Of a stretch of DNA of 33,466 bases, positions 29,024-33,466 are shown piece by piece. This stretch comes from a virus. The stretch's first letter is position 1. Each line of letters begins with the position of its first letter. The stretch is taken from positions 1-33,466 of IMG/VR virus record IMGVR_UViG_3300031840_000456. One strand, 5' to 3'. Made by a program: the position numbers and the translations under genes. Below the pieces are notes generated by a model. That model was given only the letters and a program-made list of their open reading frames with translations, made no database searches and was not told the DNA's origin.

Positions 29024-30103
29024 ATGCAGCTTGATAGCACTCCTGAAGTTGAGGCCACAACCCCAGCAGCGGAGCCAGCGAGGCCCGAAACCGTAGCGGA
29101 AACACTGGCGAAAACACTAGAATCATTTGATAGCGAGGCCGATGAGGTTAATGAGCAAACAGATGAAGCCGAACCGCTGCCGGAGCATATTGCAGACGGC
29201 CAAGATGAAACTGATGAGCCTGATGAGGCTAATGAGGATGAGGGCGAAGAAGCAACGCAAGACAGCGCCGATCTTGAGCCACTACCAGCGCCAAACCATT
29301 GGCCGAAAGATTTTGCCGCTAAATTCGAAGCCCTAGAGGCACCAGCGCAACATATGTTTATGGAGCGTTATAAGGATTTAGAAGGCGATTATACAAAGAA
29401 AACGCAAGCCGTGGCGCAGTATCGAAAGCGACAGGAAGCGTTTGACGAAATCATGCAGCCGCACAAAAGCGATTTTGAGCGTGCTGGTATGGATGAGGTG
29501 GGGGCTGTCAGGCAACTGTTAGCCGCCCATGACTATCTGCGGAAAGACCCTCAAAACGCTATTGCTTGGCTTGCAAACCAGTATGGCGTGGATATTGGCG
29601 CAATCGGTAACGATCCAGCGGTTGAGGATGAATTTGCAGACCCTCAAGTGAAACAGTTGCAGCAACAAGTTGCCCAGCTAACTGGCTTCATACAAAATCA
29701 ACAGACACAGCAGCAGAGCCATGTGCAGCAAAGCACACAGTCTCTCATTGACCAATTCGCAGCAGAAACTGATGCAAACGGCAATCCAAAGCACCCGCAT
29801 TTTGAAAGAGTGCGCGGCGTGATGGGTTCGTTGATCAGTTCTGAAAATGCCAAGGACTTGAACAGCGCGTATGAGATGGCGGTTTATGCCGACCCGGAAT
29901 TACGTGCAGAGCAAGTCAAGGCAATGGCGGCAGCGGAATCACAGAACAATGTGAAAACCGAAGCTGTTGCAAAGGCGAAGAAAGCAGCAAGGTCAAAGGT
30001 CAGAGGCAGTGCAACCCCAGCCGCGCCTGCGCTTCCAGCAAATGCGTCTATTCGTGACACAATCAATGCGTCAATTAGACAACTGGAAAATGGAAGGAGC
30101 TAG
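29024..30103 (+). CDS. Capsid scaffolding protein
   Basis: A 359-aa protein. The first ~90 residues are extremely acidic (ESFDSEADEVNEQTDEAE, DETDEPDEANEDEGEEATQD), then a helical core with PNHWPKDFAAKFEALEAPAQHMFMERYKDLEGDYTKKTQAV, a Gln-rich coiled coil (about 210-240), and a basic C-terminus (AKAKKAARSKVRGS, ending NASIRQLENGRS). Acidic start, coiled coil and basic capsid-binding tail immediately before the capsid gene is the usual scaffold layout of T7-like phages. Confidence 0.85.
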   Translation: MQLDSTPEVEATTPAAEPARPETVAETLAKTLESFDSEADEVNEQTDEAEPLPEHIADGQDETDEPDEANEDEGEEATQDSADLEPLPAPNHWPKDFAAKFEALEAPAQHMFMERYKDLEGDYTKKTQAVAQYRKRQEAFDEIMQPHKSDFERAGMDEVGAVRQLLAAHDYLRKDPQNAIAWLANQYGVDIGAIGNDPAVEDEFADPQVKQLQQQVAQLTGFIQNQQTQQQSHVQQSTQSLIDQFAAETDANGNPKHPHFERVRGVMGSLISSENAKDLNSAYEMAVYADPELRAEQVKAMAAAESQNNVKTEAVAKAKKAARSKVRGSATPAAPALPANASIRDTINASIRQLENGRS

Positions 30104-30106
30104 CCA

Positions 30107-31307
30107 ATGGCCAGCCCAAATCTTTCCGAAATCGTCACAACTACGCTGCGAAATCGTAGTAAGACACTTTCGGACAACGTGAGCAACCACAACGCTTTGT
30201 TGCGGCGCTTGCGCGAGAATGGCAATCAAACGTCTGTCACAGGACGCGACATTGTCCGTGAACTTGAATATGCCGATAATGGAACCGTGCAGTTCTATAG
30301 CGGTTATGAAACACTTGATGTTTCACCCTCAGACGTACTCAGTGCAGCCGTGTACGAATATCGTCAGCTTGCTGGTAACGTCACAATCTCTGGTCTTGAG
30401 CAAGTCAAAAACTCAGGCACAGAGGCACTCATCAATCTTCTTGAGGCACGCATCAACGTGCTCGAAAAGTCACTTATGAATAGTCTCAGCGTCAGTTTAT
30501 ATTCTGATGGGACAGGAAGCAGTGGCAAAGAGGTTGGTGGCTTGCAGCTAATCGTAGCAGATGCCGGAACAGGAACCGTTGGCGGGATTAACTCATCAAC
30601 TTACACTTTCTGGCAAAACCAACAGACCACTGCAACATCGAGTGCTTTCTCAGTCGCTAACGTGCAATCAGATATGAATACTATTTATCTGTCGCTTGTT
30701 CGTGGCGCTGACAGCCCTGATCTTGTCATGGCTGGCACAAATGCCTTAATGCACTAGGGCCATTGCAGAGCAATCTGCATTGCAAACTGTGTGAATTGCT
30801 GGGAAGCCTAAGTCGAAAGATATGGTAATCAGCAGCCAAGCCCCAAACGGGGAAGGTTCAACGACTATCCTTTATGGAGTAGAGCCAAGCGGCTCGAAGC
30901 GCACAGCACCCCAACGGGGTGATGATATAGTCTCGTCCCTGAATATCGAAAGACAGGGCAGCCGAAAGGCGGGTTAGGGCTAGCGACCCTGATTGAAGGT
31001 AAACGATACAGCATTTTTGGGCAGCTTGCAGGCTATCCAGCGTATTACCAGTGACGATATGGCAAACTCTGGATTCACCTCATTGCAGTACCTAAACAGC
31101 GATGTTGTGTTTGATTCAGCTTGTAACACCAATCGGATGTATTTCCTAAACACTGACTATCTCCGTCTGGAAGTAGCCGCTGCAAGGGATTTCGTTCCGG
31201 GTGAAGCAAAAATGTCCGTCAACCAAGACGCTATGGTAACGCCAATGTTCTGGTCAGGAAATCTGACTTGTTCAAACCGCGCTCTCCAAGGCGTGATCCA
31301 CACTTAG
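30107..31307 (+). CDS. Major capsid protein, gene split by a group I intron
   Basis: Exons 30107-30746 and 31006-31307 join to a 313-aa protein (942 bases including stop). AAGGAG lies nine bases before the ATG. Exon 1 carries SDNVSNHNALLRRLRENG, ELEYADNGTVQFYSGYETLDVSPSDV and GLEQVKNSGTEALINLLEARI, a podovirus HK97-fold capsid pattern. The junction completes a TAT codon (Tyr214), giving GTNAYTAFLGSLQAIQRIT. This has the same length and pattern as uninterrupted homologues I recall (NNAYKAYLASLQAIQRIT). Exon 2 has the typical MYFLNTDYL and VNQDAM segments. Without splicing, translation ends after 216 aa at 30757. Confidence 0.85.
30747..31005 (+). ncRNA. Group I self-splicing intron (259 nt, no ORF)
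   Basis: Core elements: P AATTGCTGGGAA (30794-30805), Q AATCAGCAGCCAAG (30827-30840), R GGTTCAACGACTA (30855-30867), S GATATAGTC (30924-30932). Helices: P1 ATGCCT with GGGCCAT around the 5' site, ending in U30746-G30757; P3 CTGTGTG (30787-30793) with CGCACAG (30900-30906); P6a CCCC-GGGG (30841-30852); P7 GACTA with TAGTC; P8 CACCCC-GGGGTG (30907-30921); P9 CCCTG-CAGGG (30937-30958); GCC-GAAA-GGC (30961-30970); AGGG-CCCT (30976-30990). The intron ends in G31005. No homing endonuclease is encoded. P10 is not obvious. Confidence 0.9.
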
Positions 31308-31321
31308 GAAGGGGAATTGTA

Positions 31322-31795
31322 ATGACTATTGCAGCAGTAATGGGGATTGACCCCACAGCAGTTGCTGACACCCCTGAATTTCAGTTGGGTCAGCTTGGTG
31401 CGATCATTGACGACACCAGCGGTACACGCATCTACAAATACGTCCAGTATGACACTGGCAGTGGAAGCGTGGCAGCAGCAAGCGGGAACGCTTGTTATTA
31501 TTACACTTTGGATGGCTATAAGCTGTTTAAGGTAACGTCTGATCTGTCCGATTCAATTGAAATCGGTGCAGGCATTCTGCAATCAGCGCCAACTGATGGC
31601 CAGTATTGCTGGGTGCAGATCAAAGGCATGGCAACTATGGCAGCAGCACTAACTGCTGGCGCAGATGGCGATCCTTTAACGGCGACCGGGAGTTCGGATG
31701 GTAAATTAGATGTTACCGCCGATGTGACCAGCGTTGTCGTGGCTTATGCTGGGGATGCGTCAGACAAGGAAATCATCTGCGATTTCCCCATGTAA
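31322..31795 (+). CDS. Capsid decoration-type protein
   Basis: A 157-aa protein from ATG (MTIAAVMGIDPTAVADTPEFQLGQLG), with AAGGGGA ten bases upstream. Ala/Gly/Thr-rich beta-type sequence: YKYVQYDTGSGSVAAASGNACYYYT, IEIGAGILQSAPTDGQYCWVQIKGMATM, LTAGADGDPLTATGSSDGKLDV. The segment G-x-G-I-x-Q-x-x-x-x-G-x-Y-C-W-V-Q-I-x-G is a common feature of proteins found straight after capsid genes in marine podoviruses and thought to decorate the head. A terminator follows. Confidence 0.7.
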   Translation: MTIAAVMGIDPTAVADTPEFQLGQLGAIIDDTSGTRIYKYVQYDTGSGSVAAASGNACYYYTLDGYKLFKVTSDLSDSIEIGAGILQSAPTDGQYCWVQIKGMATMAAALTAGADGDPLTATGSSDGKLDVTADVTSVVVAYAGDASDKEIICDFPM

Positions 31796-31801
31796 AACAT
31801 T

Positions 31802-31828
31802 GGGGGCGGGGCAACTCGCCCCCTTTTT
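31802..31828 (+). terminator. Rho-independent terminator after the capsid genes
   Basis: GGGGGCG, loop GGGCAACT, CGCCCCC followed by TTTTT. It lies directly after the decoration gene and would enrich capsid over downstream tail messages. Confidence 0.85.
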
Positions 31829-31849
31829 CTATGCAATCGGGAGGATTGA

Positions 31850-32305
31850 ATGAGCGAAAAAGGCATCTTTTTCGAAAGAGAACTTAACGGCCAAAAGCGT
31901 GACTTTTGCCGCATTGAAATAGCCGGTGTGCGGGACATATGGGAAGGCCCAGCACGACCAGAGGATTTGCAGCGTTTTCCTGACGAATGGAAAGCGTACA
32001 AAGGCAAAAAGAAAAAGCCGCGCACAAAAGGCACTGGCTTGGCAGAACTGCCGGGGATGACAGAGCCGCGCCGGACTGAACTAGAATTGCACGACATTGA
32101 AACGATTGAAGCACTAGCAGCAGCACAGGAAACTGCGCTGCGTGCCATTGGTGAGCCTTACGTTGAGCTTGCCAAGATTGCCAAACTGCAAGTTGAGGCT
32201 AGCAAGAAAAAAGATGATCTAGTTGTTGAGGTTGCCGTTGCGGCACAGACCTTGGCAGAAGGGGTAACGAATGAGCCTGTTAACGATAGCGCAGAACGTA
32301 GCTGA
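31850..32305 (+). CDS. Neck/head-completion candidate protein
   Basis: A 151-aa protein with GGGAGG eight bases before its ATG. N-terminal part (MSEKGIFFERELNGQKRDFCRIEIAGVRDIWEGPA), a basic linker (YKGKKKKPRTKGTG), a helix-hairpin-helix-like segment (LAELPGMTEPRRTELELHDIETIEALAAA), and a helical C-terminus. Located between capsid and tail tube genes, where neck or connector proteins are found. Its 3' end overlaps the next gene by 35 bases. Function inferred from position. Confidence 0.6.
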   Translation: MSEKGIFFERELNGQKRDFCRIEIAGVRDIWEGPARPEDLQRFPDEWKAYKGKKKKPRTKGTGLAELPGMTEPRRTELELHDIETIEALAAAQETALRAIGEPYVELAKIAKLQVEASKKKDDLVVEVAVAAQTLAEGVTNEPVNDSAERS

Positions 32306-32990
32306 TTTTACCGGCTTCGAGCGCCCGACCACGGTGGTTGGCAATACTGACCCGATAGCGCGTCAGTTATTTGCCTTTATCAACCGCGAGGGCAAGCAGC
32401 TTATGCGTGCCAGCAACTGGCCGATTTTGCTAAAGGAACATACTTTTAACACGGTCAATGGCACCCAGAGCTATGCGTTACCAACAGACTTTGATCGGTC
32501 TGTAGGCTCTACAATGTACAACCGCACCGATCTGGATCAGATGATCGGGCCAATCACACCGCAGCAATTTCAGCAAGACCGTTACGGGACTGCTAGCGCA
32601 GGCATTACGCAAAAGTTCCGTTTCAAGCCGTCAAGTAATGTCCTCAAGTTTGATATTACCCCAACACCTACGTCAGCCGAATCTATTGGCTTTGAATATG
32701 TCAGCAGCCACTGGAATCAGACCAGCGGCGGCACCTCACAGGCTGCTATGGCGGCAGATACTGATGTCGGCATCCTTGATGAGACTTTGCTGGAAATGGG
32801 TGTCACATGGCGTTTCAAGCAGAACCACGGCCTGACATATGATGAGGATTTCCGTCAGTACCAGCTAGAACTGCGCCAAGCCATCAGCCGCGCAGGCGGT
32901 GCGCCGGTCATTAGCCTTGATGATGCCAGACGCTTGCTGGTCAGCCCATACAGCTACAATCTGCCTGATAGCGGCTATGGTGCGGTCTGA
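32271..32990 (+). CDS. Tail tube/head-tail adaptor protein (gp11-like)
   Basis: A complete 239-aa protein (MSLLTIAQNVADFTGFERPTTVVGN). It has the features of podovirus tail-tube A or adaptor proteins: a helical N-terminus with FINREGKQLMRASNWPIL, FNTVNGTQSYALPTDFDR, a beta-rich middle, and C-terminal WRFKQNHGLTYDEDFRQYQLELRQAI. It joins the portal to the nozzle. The stop overlaps the next ATG (TGATG). The C-terminal 41 residues are repeated at the left end of the window. Confidence 0.8.
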   Translation: MSLLTIAQNVADFTGFERPTTVVGNTDPIARQLFAFINREGKQLMRASNWPILLKEHTFNTVNGTQSYALPTDFDRSVGSTMYNRTDLDQMIGPITPQQFQQDRYGTASAGITQKFRFKPSSNVLKFDITPTPTSAESIGFEYVSSHWNQTSGGTSQAAMAADTDVGILDETLLEMGVTWRFKQNHGLTYDEDFRQYQLELRQAISRAGGAPVISLDDARRLLVSPYSYNLPDSGYGAV

Positions 32991-33466
32991 TGTTAGCGGC
33001 ACTGCCAACAAGTAGAGGATACCGCGTCAAAGCGGCATCTGTGCCAGCCCCTGTCGGCGGTCTAAACAGCCGTGACAGCATTGATGCGATGCCGCCGACA
33101 GATGCGCTGATTATGTCCAACTTTTTCCCAACTGTGGAAAAGGTCACATTACGCGATGGCTACACATCATTCTGTACCGGCGTTGGCAGCGGTAATGTTG
33201 AAACGCTAATTGAGCATAACGCAGGCGCAAACCGGCAGTTGCTGGCGATTGGCTCGAACGGCACGTTTTACCAGATCGACAGCGGGTCAGCCGTTAGCAA
33301 GAAAACCGGCCTTGCCAATGGCAGGGCAGAGCATATTGAGTTCAACAACGTGACAGTAGTTGTGCCGTCTGGTGCCAATGTGCCGTTTTCATGGAACGGA
33401 TCAAGCGCATCTGATCTGTCAATTACGCTATCTGATAGCGTCAATGCCAACACATTGACCGGCGTT
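32865..33466 (+). repeat. Right copy of the terminal near-identical repeat
   Basis: Homologous to positions 1-602. The offset of 32,864 bp gives the length of one genome unit. Codon changes include serine switching between AGC and TCN families in two places, showing real divergence between two alleles. Confidence 0.95.
32990..33466 (+). CDS. Tail nozzle/stabilisation-type protein, N-terminal part of second allele (partial)
   Basis: First 159 residues of a second version of the protein encoded at 126-1670; the window ends inside it. Compared with the left copy the protein differs only by Thr to Ser in the SGxAVSKK segment and Pro to Ala in DSVNxNTL. It is therefore an allele under purifying selection and not a paralogue with a new role. 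Confidence 0.9.
   Translation, partial: MLAALPTSRGYRVKAASVPAPVGGLNSRDSIDAMPPTDALIMSNFFPTVEKVTLRDGYTSFCTGVGSGNVETLIEHNAGANRQLLAIGSNGTFYQIDSGSAVSKKTGLANGRAEHIEFNNVTVVVPSGANVPFSWNGSSASDLSITLSDSVNANTLTGV

Noticed and set aside
30749-30757. Reading the capsid gene as broken by a nonsense mutation at 30755-30757, or as two genes (216 and 104 aa)
   Set aside because: The intervening sequence has a full group I core and both halves join in frame into one capsid protein of the length expected from recalled homologues.
30755-30999. Alternative intron borders (5' site after 30755; 3' site at 30999 or 31011)
   Set aside because: They keep the frame but leave extra or missing residues against the family pattern, and no P1 pairing with a U-G at 30755 was found.

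Overview
The window is a complete genome unit of a temperate, podovirus-like tailed phage (or its prophage), plus a second copy of about 600 bp of its own start. Positions 1-602 and 32865-33466 are collinear homologous copies about 95% identical, so the unit is 32,864 bp and the map is effectively circular. The host is probably an alphaproteobacterium, likely marine. This rests on an attachment site made from the 3' half of a tRNA-Asp(GUC) gene, a 3TM holin of the gene-transfer-agent type, a DUF6362-like gene, and fibre and small-protein types common in marine phages. The host assignment is inference.

Layout. 1-12162 (+): tail tube and nozzle genes, a tail fibre, small membrane proteins, an acetyltransferase, three large candidate internal virion proteins, a lysis cassette (EF-hand membrane protein, 3TM holin, M15 endolysin) and four tiny basic proteins. 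12163-12480: terminator, attP core (tRNA-Asp 3' half), terminator, and five 11-bp-phased arm-type repeats, followed by a tyrosine integrase. 13638-17222 (-): CI-like repressor, PD-(D/E)XK exonuclease, small membrane protein, ERF annealing protein, and small proteins including a probable excisionase. 17224-17295: divergent operator/promoter switch. 17309-20534 (+): Cro-like protein, VRR-NUC nuclease, small zinc-binding and unknown proteins, DUF6362-like protein, small terminase. 20758-23524: a cargo block between the terminase subunits (DNA methyltransferase, unknown 509-aa protein, antisense moron). 23578-33466 (+): large terminase, portal, HlyC-like acyltransferase, unknowns, scaffold, major capsid protein, decoration protein, neck and tail genes, continuing into the start of the map.

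The outstanding feature is a compact 259-nt group I intron without an ORF inside the major capsid gene (30747-31005). It carries recognisable P, Q, R and S core elements and paired P1, P3, P6, P7, P8 and P9 helices. The splice sites predicted from P1 and the terminal G restore a continuous 313-aa capsid protein. Unspliced RNA would give a 216-aa truncated protein.

How it works together: CI and Cro act on one operator region to choose lysogeny or lysis. Integrase and the small HTH proteins handle integration at tRNA-Asp. The exonuclease and ERF pair provides recombination. The terminase, possibly recognising a GCAACC-rich site in and around its own small-subunit gene, packages DNA into the capsid. 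No replicative polymerase, helicase or primase was recognised in the whole unit.
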